From Sulfurospirillum arsenophilum NBRC 109478 (GTDB lineage: Bacteria > Campylobacterota > Campylobacteria > Campylobacterales > Sulfurospirillaceae), in the NCBI RefSeq assembly GCF_000813345.1, contig NZ_BBQF01000002.1, forward strand, positions 372,001 to 436,000: a stretch of DNA of 64,000 bases, written 5' to 3'. Positions 9,698-18,901 of the stretch are shown here, piece after piece. Below the pieces are notes generated by a model that saw nothing but the letters and a program-made list of their open reading frames with translations, did no database searches and was not told the DNA's origin. Positions within the stretch are counted from its first letter, which is position 1. The number at the start of each line of letters is the position of its first letter. The position numbers were made by a program, and so were the translations under genes.

Positions 9698-11287
9698 TTA
9701 CGCTTTAAATGTTGAAAGTGTTGTGTCTAGATTTTGTGAAGACTCAAGCATGGTTTGAGAGATATGTGAAAGCTCAACAGCAATTTTTTCATTATTGTCA
9801 GATAAGCTTAACGTTCGTTTCATCTGCTCCATCATTTGATTGGTCAGATGCGAAATTTCTACAACTTTTTTAGATGCTTTTTTAGAAATATCTATCGACT
9901 CTAATGTACGATTTTTAGTCTCCTCTGTAGCATTTTGAACATCAAAAGCGCTGTTAGAGATATGACTGATATTTTCCGCATTCACTTCCATATTGGTACT
10001 GAGTTGTGTTACGCCTTGAACGATAACACTAATCGTAGCATCGATTTCAGCAAGTGCTTTTTGAGTACGCTCTGCAAGCTTTCGTACTTCATCGGCAACA
10101 ACCGCAAACCCACGACCATGCTCCCCTGCCCTTGCAGCTTCAATCGCAGCATTGAGTGCTAACAAATTGGTCTGATCAGCGATATCTTTAATCATCGCCA
10201 AGACACCTTTGATTTGGTCAGTTTGCGAAACAACATTTTGGATTTGATGGGCCATCTCTTGTTCAGAATCACTCGCACCATTAATCTTTTGAACGACTTC
10301 GTTGAGTGCCAGACTCATTTTTTCTAAAACACTAAACGATGCGCTATTATCTTCAACCGTATGAATAGCAAGCTCTTCAGATAGATCCAAATCGGCTTCA
10401 ATATCTTTCATCAAATCAAACGACATCTTAATCTGATGTGCTTGCTCAACCACACCTTTTGAAAATTCTAGTGCATTTTCATTCAGTGTTTCACCCGTAT
10501 GTTCAACATTTTGTGAAATTTTTTGTGAGCTTAAGATGATAGATTGAATTTTTTCAATGAAAATATTGATGTATTTGGCAATATCACCCATCTCATCTTG
10601 GCTATTAATTTGAACTCGCGCAGTCAAATCGCCATTTCCGCTGGAAAGGTCATGGACACGTGCCATGAGTATCGCTAAAGGATCACCAACAACACGTTTA
10701 AGGACAAGCATAATCAAGACCGAGGTTACCAGCAATGAAAGTGCAAAAATACTAATGAGTTCCCAGCTTACCTCACTAATATAAGCATCAATTTCAGAAA
10801 ATGAGAATGTCATATCCATAACGCCAAGCACATCCCCTTTTTGTGAAGTAGCATGACAGGCCAGACAATCTTGCTCAGCAATCAGCGGTTTTAAAAGTCT
10901 TAAACGATGACCTTTATCATCATCGAGTGTAATATTTTGCTGTTTTGGGTTTTTGAAGATATCGATAACTGCAACATCTGTTGATGGTTTTGCATTGATA
11001 CCAAAAGTATCAATAACCGCTTGAGATTGATGGATTTTAAGCTCTTTAATCCCTTTCATTTCCCCAGCATCTTGCAATGATTTTTCAATCAAAGCACGAT
11101 CACCCAAATTCATTGCAGCACGTACCGTTTGGAAAACCGATTGGCTGAGTAAATTTAGATTATTTTCACTTTGGATTTGAGAAGATTTTTTAAACTCACC
11201 TACAATGAAAAACTGTAAAATAATAAAACTAACCAATAAAAGAGGTATAAGGGTTAACCCTATTTTTAAACCTATGCCTTTGCGCAT
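9698..11287 (-). CDS. Chemoreceptor with periplasmic c-type heme motif
   Basis: Methyl-accepting chemotaxis protein of 529 residues. A membrane helix near residues 8-28 is followed by a periplasmic domain that contains CLACH at about residues 141-145, a CxxCH c-type heme attachment motif. A second membrane helix ([21 protein letters not shown]), HAMP and a signalling domain with the invariant core [18 protein letters not shown] follow. One covalently bound heme in the sensor suggests redox, oxygen or NO sensing; known heme chemoreceptors of this sort exist in Geobacter. Its ATG overlaps the end of the STAS gene by 16 bases, so the two are co-translated. Heme attachment is inferred from the motif only. 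Confidence 0.9.
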   Translation of the reverse strand: MRKGIGLKIGLTLIPLLLVSFIILQFFIVGEFKKSSQIQSENNLNLLSQSVFQTVRAAMNLGDRALIEKSLQDAGEMKGIKELKIHQSQAVIDTFGINAKPSTDVAVIDIFKNPKQQNITLDDDKGHRLRLLKPLIAEQDCLACHATSQKGDVLGVMDMTFSFSEIDAYISEVSWELISIFALSLLVTSVLIMLVLKRVVGDPLAILMARVHDLSSGNGDLTARVQINSQDEMGDIAKYINIFIEKIQSIILSSQKISQNVEHTGETLNENALEFSKGVVEQAHQIKMSFDLMKDIEADLDLSEELAIHTVEDNSASFSVLEKMSLALNEVVQKINGASDSEQEMAHQIQNVVSQTDQIKGVLAMIKDIADQTNLLALNAAIEAARAGEHGRGFAVVADEVRKLAERTQKALAEIDATISVIVQGVTQLSTNMEVNAENISHISNSAFDVQNATEETKNRTLESIDISKKASKKVVEISHLTNQMMEQMKRTLSLSDNNEKIAVELSHISQTMLESSQNLDTTLSTFKA

Positions 11288-11595
11288 GAGTAGGCCTTTC
11301 TGACATTCATTACTTCAATCAAATTCATATCATCCAGCATAGTATACAACTCTTCACAGTTTATATTTACCTGTAAGTTCATTTTGTCCATTTTAATCGA
11401 CTTAATTAAAAAGCCAATAACAGATGAAGTAATAATAAAAGAGTCTTTAATCGTTAGATTAATGATAGCATCAGGATGTTGCTCGTGAGTTTTTCGGACT
11501 GCCTCTTTAATAGCTTGTGCATTTGCAATTGTCTTTATCGTGCCCGTAATGAGAATTTCAACATGCTCACGGTGCACTTTAGTCACTAAATCCAT
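11272..11595 (-). CDS. STAS-like domain protein upstream of the heme chemoreceptor
   Basis: A 107-residue soluble protein with the alternating strand/helix pattern of STAS (anti-anti-sigma-type) domains. The segment [26 protein letters not shown] resembles the region around the phosphorylatable serine in SpoIIAA-like proteins. The ATG follows a GGAGG site, and the 3' end overlaps the chemoreceptor start by 16 bases. Co-expression suggests it modulates that receptor or its signalling output. The family call is from pattern recognition and is moderate. Confidence 0.6.
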   Translation of the reverse strand: MDLVTKVHREHVEILITGTIKTIANAQAIKEAVRKTHEQHPDAIINLTIKDSFIITSSVIGFLIKSIKMDKMNLQVNINCEELYTMLDDMNLIEVMNVRKAYSCAKA

Positions 11596-11681
11596 TCTGC
11601 CTCCAAAAACAAAAAATCAACTTTTATTATAGTATATATTTCTCTGATTTTGGAATGAATGGATTCTTAGTGTGACACAAA

Positions 11682-11978
11682 TTAGCCACACAGTTCCTTT
11701 TTGACACGTTCGCTAGCCATTGTGATATTCCAAGCTGGTTCCCAAACAATTTCGATGTCACAATTCTGCACACCTTCAATTTTTAAAACAGCATCTCTTG
11801 TCCATTGTTGAATAAGTTCATGCAACGGACATCCCTTCGTAGAAAGCGTCATTGTAACATGCACATCACCCTCTTCAATTTTAACACCATAAATAAGTCC
11901 TAATGAAACAATATCAAACCCAACTTCGGGGTCAATAACCGTTGAAATAGCACTGTAAACATCTTCTTCTGTAATCAT
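11682..11978 (-). CDS. DUF59 (MIP18/SufT-like) iron-sulfur assembly protein
   Basis: A 98-residue protein matching the DUF59 family: ISTVIDPEVGFDIVSLGLIYGV at the N-terminus, then TMTLSTKGCPLHELIQQW containing the conserved cysteine, and a C-terminal IVWEPAWNITMAS. Relatives (SufT, PaaD, the MIP18 family) help assemble or insert Fe-S clusters. The start is ATG at 11978 with AAGGAG six bases upstream; an in-frame GTG lies one codon earlier. It follows the membrane protein gene after three bases, as the last gene of a three-gene operon with an FNR/CRP-like promoter. It may supply clusters to a redox protein. Confidence 0.88.
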   Translation of the reverse strand: MITEEDVYSAISTVIDPEVGFDIVSLGLIYGVKIEEGDVHVTMTLSTKGCPLHELIQQWTRDAVLKIEGVQNCDIEIVWEPAWNITMASERVKKELCG

Positions 11979-11981
11979 CAC

Positions 11982-13244
11982 TTACTCCTTAATTTTATAA
12001 TTGAACGCATATGCTGCATTAAAAGCTACCAATACCAATGAAATCAGTAGCAACACGCTTCCTGCAAAAAAAAGCTTCTCTACTTGTAACACGACACCAC
12101 CGCAAAGCCCAGCAACCGCACTAAAAAGCATCCATGTTTGAGCGTCAGCAATTTTGGTGTGAATCATCTGATGTAAAAGTGGCACTTTTTGTTTTCCAAC
12201 CAATGGTGAAAATTTTTCATACCAAATCAAAAAAGGCAAAATTTTATAAATATGCCCCACAATAAAAGAGAGCAAAAAGCCAAAAAAGAAAAGTACCCCT
12301 GCGAGTATGCCCATAACACTGTTGCCAAAAGCAAAGTAAAGAGCACAACAGATCACAGAAGCGACCAAACAGACCAATGCAAACAGGACATTCTTAACCC
12401 AGTAATCATTTTGTTTACGCGCTCTTTGTTTGAAAATAATGCTGATTTGCACCACAAAACACGCAATAGCCGCAACCATAAGGGCAGCCCCAAGAGCTTG
12501 AAAAATCCAAGGCATTTGCATGATTAAAGCAACCATACACAACGCCGTTCCAATACTATGCAGATACAATGCCGCATTGATCCATTTCTCATCAAAACCA
12601 TGAGAGAGTGAAAACATAGGAATAAGTACCATCGAAACGCCCATGACGATCATCATCACAAACCCACCGAGTGTGCCTATCATATGTGCTTTCACCCACG
12701 CATCAATGTCAATTGCTAAAAGACCATGTCCTAAACTAAGCCCAATCAGTAAACCTAAGCTCACCGAAATAAACAAAAAGATCGTACCAATAAGTAAAAA
12801 CTTGCTCACAAGTGTTATGTTCTCTAAACGGTAAAAGGTTAAAAAAACATTGAAACAAAAAATAAGCATCGAAAGATAGGTTATTACCGCACCATAGGGA
12901 ATAAGCAGATGAAGTTCGCTAAAGCTAAATCCGCTGACCATCAATGAAAACCCAACAATGTACATGTAAAACTGAACATACGCAAAATCTTTGGAAAAAA
13001 TGGGTGCTTCAAGCACAACCGGTAAAAGCTGGTACATCGCACCAAAAATGACCATCATTACAAAACCAAGCAGATAGAGATGTGAAAATGCAGCTAATGA
13101 AGATGAGATGATATAACCTGATATATCGGAGCTCATAAACAAAAGGGCGATACCACTAATGCTTAAAAAAATAATTCCTGCAATAAAAAAATGCGCTACC
13201 AACACAAATGGAGGTGCCATCTCGGTGGCAAGTGAGACTTTCAT
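11982..13244 (-). CDS. Polytopic membrane protein resembling heme-copper oxidase subunit I / NnrS
   Basis: A 420-residue protein with about 12 hydrophobic segments. Histidines near helix starts (H18, H55, H187, H331) head similar segments: HLYLLGFVMMVIFGAMYQLLPV, HMIGTLGGFVMMIVMGVSMVLIPM and HIYKILPFLIWY. This internal repetition and the His-Gly-Phe pattern recall subunit I of heme-copper oxidases and NnrS, but I cannot match the full metal-ligand set, so no oxidase activity is claimed. Between DUF2249 and DUF59 genes and behind a probable FNR/CRP site, a role in anaerobic respiration or nitrosative stress is plausible. The start is ATG at 13244, four bases after the DUF2249 gene. Confidence 0.6.
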   Translation of the reverse strand: MKVSLATEMAPPFVLVAHFFIAGIIFLSISGIALLFMSSDISGYIISSSLAAFSHLYLLGFVMMVIFGAMYQLLPVVLEAPIFSKDFAYVQFYMYIVGFSLMVSGFSFSELHLLIPYGAVITYLSMLIFCFNVFLTFYRLENITLVSKFLLIGTIFLFISVSLGLLIGLSLGHGLLAIDIDAWVKAHMIGTLGGFVMMIVMGVSMVLIPMFSLSHGFDEKWINAALYLHSIGTALCMVALIMQMPWIFQALGAALMVAAIACFVVQISIIFKQRARKQNDYWVKNVLFALVCLVASVICCALYFAFGNSVMGILAGVLFFFGFLLSFIVGHIYKILPFLIWYEKFSPLVGKQKVPLLHQMIHTKIADAQTWMLFSAVAGLCGGVVLQVEKLFFAGSVLLLISLVLVAFNAAYAFNYKIKE

Positions 13245-13248
13245 CTAC

Positions 13249-13602
13249 TTAACCAGCACACTGTTTTTGGCTTAAATCAACTTTGTCACTCATCCCCTCT
13301 TTGTATGAAAAGATAAGTTGGAGTTTTCCACCTTCAAGCTCTGTGACATCAATGTCATAAAAAGGTTGCACTTTGGCAAGTAAACCAATGGGGGATCGAT
13401 GGTTAATCATCACTACTTTCTTGTGTGGGCTATCCAAAAGCTCAAGTGCGATCATGGCATTCACCATAGGTTCCGGTGGTACGCACAATGAAGTGTCAAA
13501 GCTGATGTATTCTATACCCTCTTGGACATAAGAGAAAAAAGGAACCGTTGTGTTGTCTACATGTAAAAGTTTTGCATCGCTAGGGAAATGATTTGTATTC
13601 AT
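13249..13602 (-). CDS. DUF2249 domain protein
   Basis: A 117-residue cytoplasmic protein of the DUF2249 family, a TusA-like fold often found with hemerythrin or NO-metabolism genes. The core shows SPIGLLAKVQPFYDIDVTELEGGKLQLIFSY split over strand and helix. The start is ATG at 13602, preceded by AAGGA; the longer frame from 13638 begins upstream of the inferred transcription start and is rejected. First gene of the operon continuing into the oxidase-like membrane protein and the DUF59 protein. Biochemical function unknown. Confidence 0.78.
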   Translation of the reverse strand: MNTNHFPSDAKLLHVDNTTVPFFSYVQEGIEYISFDTSLCVPPEPMVNAMIALELLDSPHKKVVMINHRSPIGLLAKVQPFYDIDVTELEGGKLQLIFSYKEGMSDKVDLSQKQCAG

Positions 13603-13626
13603 GATTTCATCCTTATTTTTGATGAA

Positions 13627-13668
13627 ACTATAATGCAATGAGAAGATAATTTCCTTAATCTACATCAA
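13627..13668 (-). promoter_or_regulatory. Class II-type FNR/CRP promoter of the DUF2249 operon
   Basis: On the minus strand TTGATGTAGATTAA (13655-13668) matches the FNR consensus TTGATNNNNATCAA with one mismatch. A -10 element TATAGT lies at 13627-13632. Counting seven bases to the start puts the transcription start near 13620 and the box centre near -41.5, the class II activator position. The start codon at 13602 fits this layout. The regulator itself is not in the window. Confidence 0.6.
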
Positions 13669-13741
13669 GAAAAAGATAAATATTGTCTTATTTAAAAAAA
13701 GAGGAAGAAAGAGCCTTTATTCAAGGCTCTTGTAGAAGCTA

Positions 13742-15274
13742 TTAATGTAAGAAGTGTCTAACGCCTGTAAAGTAGAGTGCCATACCATGCTCATTGGCAG
13801 CGGCAATGACATCCTCATCACGAATGCTACCACCTGGTTCAATGATCGCTTTAACACCCGCTGCCGCTGCAGCATCAATGCTATCACGGAATGGGAAAAA
13901 TGCTTCGCTTGCCAATGCAGCGCCACTCACATCAATGCCCATATCTTCGGCTTTGCGAAGAGCGGCTTTCGCGGCATCCACACGACTAGTCATACCCATA
14001 CCAATTGCCACCATTGCGCTCTCTTTGACATAAACAACACAATTTGATTTGGTCAAACTTGCCACTTTATAGGCGATTTCAAGGTCACTCAACTCTTGTT
14101 TGGAAGCAGTTCTGCTTGTTAAACATTTTGCATTTTTGATCTCGTCGTTACCCACCATGTCGCTCTCTTGGAACACAAACCCACCATCGACATGCTTAAA
14201 GTCATACGCATCTTCGCTAAGAACAAGGTATTTGCTCTCTTGCGTAAAGATTTTGATACGCTTTTTAGCATCAAAAACATGTAAAGCATCTTCATCCACG
14301 TTTGCAGCGATGATGACTTCCACAAAAATTTCATTGATTTTTTCAGCCAAGGCTTTATTCAAAGTTCCATTGATTGCCACAACACCACCATAAGCAGAAA
14401 CAGGGTCACATTTAAGTGCTTTAACGTACGAATCAAGTAGATTTTCACCAATTGCAAAACCACATGGATTGGCATGTTTAATGATACACACCGCAGGGGC
14501 GTCACCAAAAGATGCAGCAATTTTAACAGCACCGTTGATGTCTGTCATATTATTAAAGCTAGCTTCGCCTTTGAGGGTTTTAAAATTATTGGTAAAGAAG
14601 TAGTCAAACTCATACAATGCACCCTTTTGGTGTGGATTTTCACCATAACGGGTGTCAAATGCTTTGGTTCCAACGATGAACTGTTTTTCACCAAAACCGT
14701 TGTTAAAACGTTTGTTCATGTAGTTTGCGATCATGCTATCATACGCTCCCGTATGCTCAAACGCCTTAATCATCAAATCTCTTCTAAATTCTAAGCTATT
14801 CGCTCCCGATTTAAGTGCTTCAATGACTCTGTCATAATCCAAAACATCGGTAACGATTAGTACGTCATTAAAGTTTTTTGCTGCACTTCTCACCATCGCA
14901 GGACCACCGATGTCAATGTTTTCAATAATGTCATCAAAATCATCAGTCTTCGTAATGGTCTCTTTAAAAGGATAAAGATTCACGCACACAAGATCAATTC
15001 CCTCAATGCCATGCTCTTTTGCAACATTTACATGTAAAGGTAAATCCCTTCGGTGTAAAATTCCTCCATGAATCATCGGGTTGAGCGTTTTCACACGTCC
15101 GTCAAACATCTCAGGAAACTTAGTCACTTCGCTTATTTCAAGCGCACTAACACCCTCTTCTTTTAAAAGTTTATAGGTTCCACCTGTTGAAATGATCTCA
15201 AAACCCAACGCCACCAAATCCTTGGCGAACTCCACAATACCCGTTTTATCGCTGACACTAATTAACGCTCTCAC
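13742..15274 (-). CDS. purH: Bifunctional AICAR formyltransferase / IMP cyclohydrolase PurH
   Basis: Catalyses the last two steps of IMP synthesis. The N-terminal IMP cyclohydrolase domain starts with [12 protein letters not shown] and contains [19 protein letters not shown]. The C-terminal formyltransferase domain contains [12 protein letters not shown] and ends with [26 protein letters not shown]-type sequence and RHFLH. I start at GTG 15274, because AAAAGGA lies five bases upstream and family members begin with RAL at this point. The resulting 510 residues are normal length. A full palindrome at 15027-15038 encodes LHVN. Confidence 0.97.
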   Translation of the reverse strand: MRALISVSDKTGIVEFAKDLVALGFEIISTGGTYKLLKEEGVSALEISEVTKFPEMFDGRVKTLNPMIHGGILHRRDLPLHVNVAKEHGIEGIDLVCVNLYPFKETITKTDDFDDIIENIDIGGPAMVRSAAKNFNDVLIVTDVLDYDRVIEALKSGANSLEFRRDLMIKAFEHTGAYDSMIANYMNKRFNNGFGEKQFIVGTKAFDTRYGENPHQKGALYEFDYFFTNNFKTLKGEASFNNMTDINGAVKIAASFGDAPAVCIIKHANPCGFAIGENLLDSYVKALKCDPVSAYGGVVAINGTLNKALAEKINEIFVEVIIAANVDEDALHVFDAKKRIKIFTQESKYLVLSEDAYDFKHVDGGFVFQESDMVGNDEIKNAKCLTSRTASKQELSDLEIAYKVASLTKSNCVVYVKESAMVAIGMGMTSRVDAAKAALRKAEDMGIDVSGAALASEAFFPFRDSIDAAAAAGVKAIIEPGGSIRDEDVIAAANEHGMALYFTGVRHFLH

Positions 15275-15378
15275 ACTCGTCCTTTTTATCATGTTAAATA
15301 TTTGTTTATTTATTTATTTTACAATACGTTGGTTTTAGTAACGATTAAATACAATACCAACAAATTTTGGAGCCCTTA

Positions 15379-15813
15379 ATGTCCCAACCACAAAAGTCGT
15401 CAAATCTCGTTTGGATAACACTATTTTTGTGTTGGCTTACAGCGATGATTGCAACACTGGGAAGTCTTTTTTTCAGTGAAGTTATGCTCTTCCCACCCTG
15501 TGTTATGTGTTGGTATCAGCGCATTTGTATGTACCCATTGGCCGTTATTTTTCTCGTCGCACTTTTGAGTAATGATAAAAATGTTTTCAAGTACGCCATG
15601 CCTCTTGTTCTACTTGGACTTTTCTTTGCAAGTTATCATAATTTACTCTATTACGGCATCTTACCAGAAGCTGTTGCACCTTGTTCACAAGGAGTTTCAT
15701 GCACGAGTGATTACATTAACTGGTTTGGATTTATGACCATTCAGTTACTCTCTTTAGTTTCATTTGTTATTGTTTTTATCTTATTACTATTTTTAAAACG
15801 AAAGGCTTCTTAA
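15379..15813 (+). CDS. DsbB-type disulfide bond formation membrane protein
   Basis: A 144-residue inner-membrane protein with four hydrophobic segments. CVMCWYQR follows the second segment start, the CxxC quinone-linked active site of DsbB/BdbC proteins. A second cysteine pair, PCSQGVSC, lies in the later periplasmic loop. The enzyme reoxidises a DsbA-like partner and passes electrons to quinone. I choose ATG at 15379, with TTGGAG upstream, over the in-frame TTG at 15367. A thioredoxin-fold gene follows three bases later and is the likely partner. Confidence 0.9.
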   Translation: MSQPQKSSNLVWITLFLCWLTAMIATLGSLFFSEVMLFPPCVMCWYQRICMYPLAVIFLVALLSNDKNVFKYAMPLVLLGLFFASYHNLLYYGILPEAVAPCSQGVSCTSDYINWFGFMTIQLLSLVSFVIVFILLLFLKRKAS

Positions 15814-15816
15814 ACC

Positions 15817-16443
15817 ATGAAAAAACAGACTCTTGTCATTGCATCTCTTTTTACCCTTGTGCTTCTTTTTGTAGGAGGAAGCTACTTCTATAAAAATGCT
15901 GACCACAGCATCGTAGGAGAAAAAACTTCAGCGCTGATGCGCCCACATGCCTATGTCATCGGAAACCCGAATGCTAAAACAACCATTGTGGAGTTTTTTG
16001 ACCCAGCATGTGAGACATGTAAAAGTTTTTATCCGTTTGTGAAAAACATTCTCAAACAAAACCCCGATAAAATCAAACTCGTACTTCGTTACGCACCTTT
16101 TCATACAGACTCTTACTATGTCGTTGCGATGATTGAAGCAGCACGGTTGCAAGGCAAATACCTTGAAGCCCTCGAAGTAATCTACAAATACCAAGACAAA
16201 TGGGCAAGCCACGGAACGCCTAATATTGCGCTTATTTGGGGATTTTTACCTGAAGTGGGCATTGACATCGAAAAATTACGGGACGATATGAAAAAACCAG
16301 AAATTGATGCGCTTATCAAACAAGATATCGCCGATACAAAGACGCTGGGAGTCAAAGCAACTCCAGAGTTTTTTGTCAATGGCAAACCACTGGTTAAATT
16401 TGGATTCAAAGAGCTTCAAGCACTGATTGAATCCGAACTTTAA
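15817..16443 (+). CDS. DsbA-family thiol-disulfide oxidoreductase
   Basis: A 208-residue exported thioredoxin-fold protein. The N-terminal membrane anchor or signal (residues 5-22, LVIASLFTLVLLFVGGSYF) precedes EFFDPACETCK, giving the active site CETC around residue 66. The cis-proline region ATPEFFVNG is present near residue 185, and the insert between them is helical as in DsbA. It probably works with the DsbB-type protein encoded just upstream to oxidise cysteines in the periplasm. The spacing of three bases indicates one operon. Confidence 0.9.
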   Translation: MKKQTLVIASLFTLVLLFVGGSYFYKNADHSIVGEKTSALMRPHAYVIGNPNAKTTIVEFFDPACETCKSFYPFVKNILKQNPDKIKLVLRYAPFHTDSYYVVAMIEAARLQGKYLEALEVIYKYQDKWASHGTPNIALIWGFLPEVGIDIEKLRDDMKKPEIDALIKQDIADTKTLGVKATPEFFVNGKPLVKFGFKELQALIESEL

Positions 16444-16449
16444 GAGAAA

Positions 16450-16938
16450 TTAGCCCTGTTTTTGGGGCGTAATTTCATTGTAGCCATGAAGCCTAATATC
16501 ACGACGCCTTTGTGCGTCATGGCAACGTCTTTTTTCCACATCATTTTCTGGCACAAAGGTAGGCACAGGTGTTGGTCTTCCTTTGTCATCGACAGCGACC
16601 ATTGTAAAGAAACAGCTGTTTGTATGCGTTGCAATCCCTTTTTGAATATTTTCTGCAATCACCTTAATACCGACTTCCATCGATGTTTTTCCTGTATAGT
16701 TAACACTGGCTAAAAACGTTACCAGCGTGCCTACCGGAATGGCTTGTTTAAAAATCACTTGGTCAACGGACATCGTAACAACATAACCACCACAATAGCG
16801 TGATGCGCACGCGTACGCTACTTGATCGAGAAGCTTTAACAAGTCTCCTCCGTGAACATTACCAGAGAAATTGGCTTTATCGGGTGTCATTAAAACAGAC
16901 ATACTGAGCGTATGTCGCTCAAAAGGCGTGGATAGCAT
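16450..16938 (-). CDS. Acyl-CoA thioesterase, YciA-type hotdog fold
   Basis: A 162-residue hotdog-fold protein. NFSGNVHGGDLLKLLDQVAY carries the conserved Asn/His-Gly-Gly-Asp substrate loop and catalytic aspartate of YciA/BACH thioesterases, and the hotdog strand FTMVAVDDKGRPTPVP follows. It hydrolyses acyl-CoA to free acid and CoA in the cytoplasm. The C-terminal tail is unusually basic and includes RRCHDAQRRRDIRLHGYNE. The start follows the djlA-like stop directly. Confidence 0.88.
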   Translation of the reverse strand: MLSTPFERHTLSMSVLMTPDKANFSGNVHGGDLLKLLDQVAYACASRYCGGYVVTMSVDQVIFKQAIPVGTLVTFLASVNYTGKTSMEVGIKVIAENIQKGIATHTNSCFFTMVAVDDKGRPTPVPTFVPENDVEKRRCHDAQRRRDIRLHGYNEITPQKQG

Positions 16939-17691
16939 CTAATTTTTTTCCTTTTTTATCATTTCATACGCTTCATTAATCTCTTGAAGCTTAGCAGTCG
17001 CAGCGTCAATGATATTTTTATCTTTGCCCTGCCCCATTAAAATATCGGGATGGTACTCTTTGACAAGAGCTCGATACTTCTTTTTTATGCTTTCCATATC
17101 TTCGCTTGGCTCTGCACCTAAAACTGCATAGGCATTTTTTATTCCCATCTGCGCGTGTGTTGCTTTATTGGCATAAAACTGTTCAAAAGAGGCAATCAAT
17201 CTTTCAAAATCAGCCCGTTTAACGTCTAAAGCATTCGCTATATCTTCGGTAATCATAAATTCCGCTTGGGAAAACTCATTGTCTATAAACGCAAGATTGA
17301 GCAAGTATTCCATGACTTTAAGACGTTTGACATAGTCATTTTTAGTGAGTTTGAGGTATTTTTGTGAGACAATCAGTGTATTGTCAAAACTTTGCATCTC
17401 TTTTTGATAGATCTCTTTTAGCTCTTCACGAACACTTTCGCTATTTTCAAATACACGAGCAATATCGCTAAACGTCAGCTTCAAAAGCTCCGCTTCAAGT
17501 TCATTGACTCTGCCATCTGCCTTGGCTACTTTTGCCATGAGTGCGACTAAAAGCCCCGCCTCATGTTCAGCCAAATCACCTCTCAGTGTCTGCTTAACAT
17601 CCATGTTAATATGTTGGTATGCCTCAGTTTGATAGTTTTTTGTCAGTAAATAAAATACAACGAGAACGACTGCAATAATGACGTAGGTCAT
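16939..17691 (-). CDS. DjlA-like membrane-anchored TerB/DnaJ co-chaperone
   Basis: A 250-residue protein with an N-terminal membrane anchor (residues 2-18, TYVIIAVVLVVFYLLTK), a TerB-like helical domain (about 45-160, with AKADGRVNELEAELLK) and a C-terminal J domain containing AYAVLGAEP and the HPD motif (KEYHPDIL). This is the DjlA architecture, a DnaK co-chaperone at the inner membrane. The ATG at 17691 is preceded by AAAGG, part of a full TTTACATGTAAA palindrome (17701-17712), so the palindrome supplies the ribosome-binding site. An in-frame extension to 17877 would run through the promoter of the divergent gene and is rejected. Confidence 0.85.
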   Translation of the reverse strand: MTYVIIAVVLVVFYLLTKNYQTEAYQHINMDVKQTLRGDLAEHEAGLLVALMAKVAKADGRVNELEAELLKLTFSDIARVFENSESVREELKEIYQKEMQSFDNTLIVSQKYLKLTKNDYVKRLKVMEYLLNLAFIDNEFSQAEFMITEDIANALDVKRADFERLIASFEQFYANKATHAQMGIKNAYAVLGAEPSEDMESIKKKYRALVKEYHPDILMGQGKDKNIIDAATAKLQEINEAYEMIKKEKN

Positions 17692-17767
17692 TTTTTCACC
17701 TTTACATGTAAAACTTGGTTTATGAAAATATGTTACAATCATTACACTAAAAAAAAGGACAATTTTG

Positions 17768-18901
17768 ATGTTTAATTTTGATGAGATCGTCGATAGAACC
17801 AAGACACCTTGCGAAAAATGGAACAAATATAAAGGCCAAGACGTCATCCCAGCATGGGTTGCTGATATGGATTTCAAATCACCTCCTTGCGTTATTGAAG
17901 CGCTTCAAAAAAGAGTGCAGGAGGGTGTTTTTGGCTACACCGATATCGATGATGAAACCTACGATGCGATGATTGCTTTTGTGAAACGTCACTATAACTG
18001 GGAAATCAAAAAAGAGTGGATTCTCTTTACTCATGGTGTTGTGAGTAGCATGAATATCGCCTGCATGGCGGTGGAAACTGCAAGTGTTATGACCACAACG
18101 CCTATTTATCCGCATTTTATCAAAGCACCCAAACATGCAAACAAAGAAGTTCTAGCCATTGCGATGAAAGAAGAGAACAAACGATGGGTGCTTGATTTTG
18201 AAGCGATGGAGAAAGCCATTAATCCTACATGTAAACTCTTTATGCTCTGCAATCCTTACAACCCCGCAGGAACTGTTTTTACATGTAAAGAACTTGAGAG
18301 TCTTGGGGATTTTTGTTTAAAACACGACCTTACCATCTGCTCCGATGAAATTCATGCCGATCTGCTTTTGAATCCAGAGACAAAACATATTCCTATCGCT
18401 TCACTGAGCGAGGCATTAGCGCAAAAAAGCATCACGCTGATGGCTCCGAGTAAAACGTTTAACATCGCAGGACTTCAAGCCTCATTTGCCGTTATTCCCA
18501 ATGCTGAGCTTCGTAAAAATTTTAAAAGAACCATGGGAAGCATGGTCGGAGGGATCAATATTTTGGGAATTACTGCTCTTAAAGCAGCCTATCTTGAAGG
18601 TGATGCATGGCTGAGTGAGCTTCGTGTCTATTTAGCTGCAAATCTCAAAATGGTGCAAGACTTTGTGAGTAAAAATCCAAAACTCAAACTCCTAGGTCAA
18701 GAAGCAACATTTCTCGCATGGATCGACGCATCATCTTTACATGTAAAAAGCCCGTATGAATTTTTTGTACAGCATGGGGTTGGTCTAAGCGATGGGGAAC
18801 CTTTTGGCAACAAAAATTTTGTACGATTAAACTTTGGAACCCAAAAAAGTGTTTTAGAAGAAATTTTAAAACGCATGCAAAAGGCAATGGATAGCTTATG
18901 A
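17768..18901 (+). CDS. PatB/MalY-type PLP-dependent C-S lyase (cystathionine beta-lyase)
   Basis: Fold-type I aminotransferase-like enzyme of 377 residues. The N-terminus (FDEIVDRT, then VIPAWVADMDFKSP) is typical of the MalY/PatB branch, and the PLP lysine lies in MAPSKTFNIAGLQ. Substrate contacts NPYNPAGTVF and SDEIHADLL are intact. The reaction cleaves cystathionine or cysteine conjugates to thiol, pyruvate and ammonia. ATG at 17768 follows AAAGGA; a TTG one codon earlier is in frame. It carries two full palindromes (18278-18289 and 18736-18747) and one near match at 18226. The phosphoesterase gene overlaps its stop by four bases. Confidence 0.92.
   Translation: MFNFDEIVDRTKTPCEKWNKYKGQDVIPAWVADMDFKSPPCVIEALQKRVQEGVFGYTDIDDETYDAMIAFVKRHYNWEIKKEWILFTHGVVSSMNIACMAVETASVMTTTPIYPHFIKAPKHANKEVLAIAMKEENKRWVLDFEAMEKAINPTCKLFMLCNPYNPAGTVFTCKELESLGDFCLKHDLTICSDEIHADLLLNPETKHIPIASLSEALAQKSITLMAPSKTFNIAGLQASFAVIPNAELRKNFKRTMGSMVGGINILGITALKAAYLEGDAWLSELRVYLAANLKMVQDFVSKNPKLKLLGQEATFLAWIDASSLHVKSPYEFFVQHGVGLSDGEPFGNKNFVRLNFGTQKSVLEEILKRMQKAMDSL

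Noticed and set aside
13754-14047. Plus-strand frames within purH
   Set aside because: Antisense to conserved PurH sequence; no promoter or ribosome site.
17691-17877. Longer N-terminus for the DjlA-like protein
   Set aside because: The extension crosses the divergent C-S lyase start and has no ribosome site, while ATG at 17691 starts a proper membrane anchor with AAAGG upstream.
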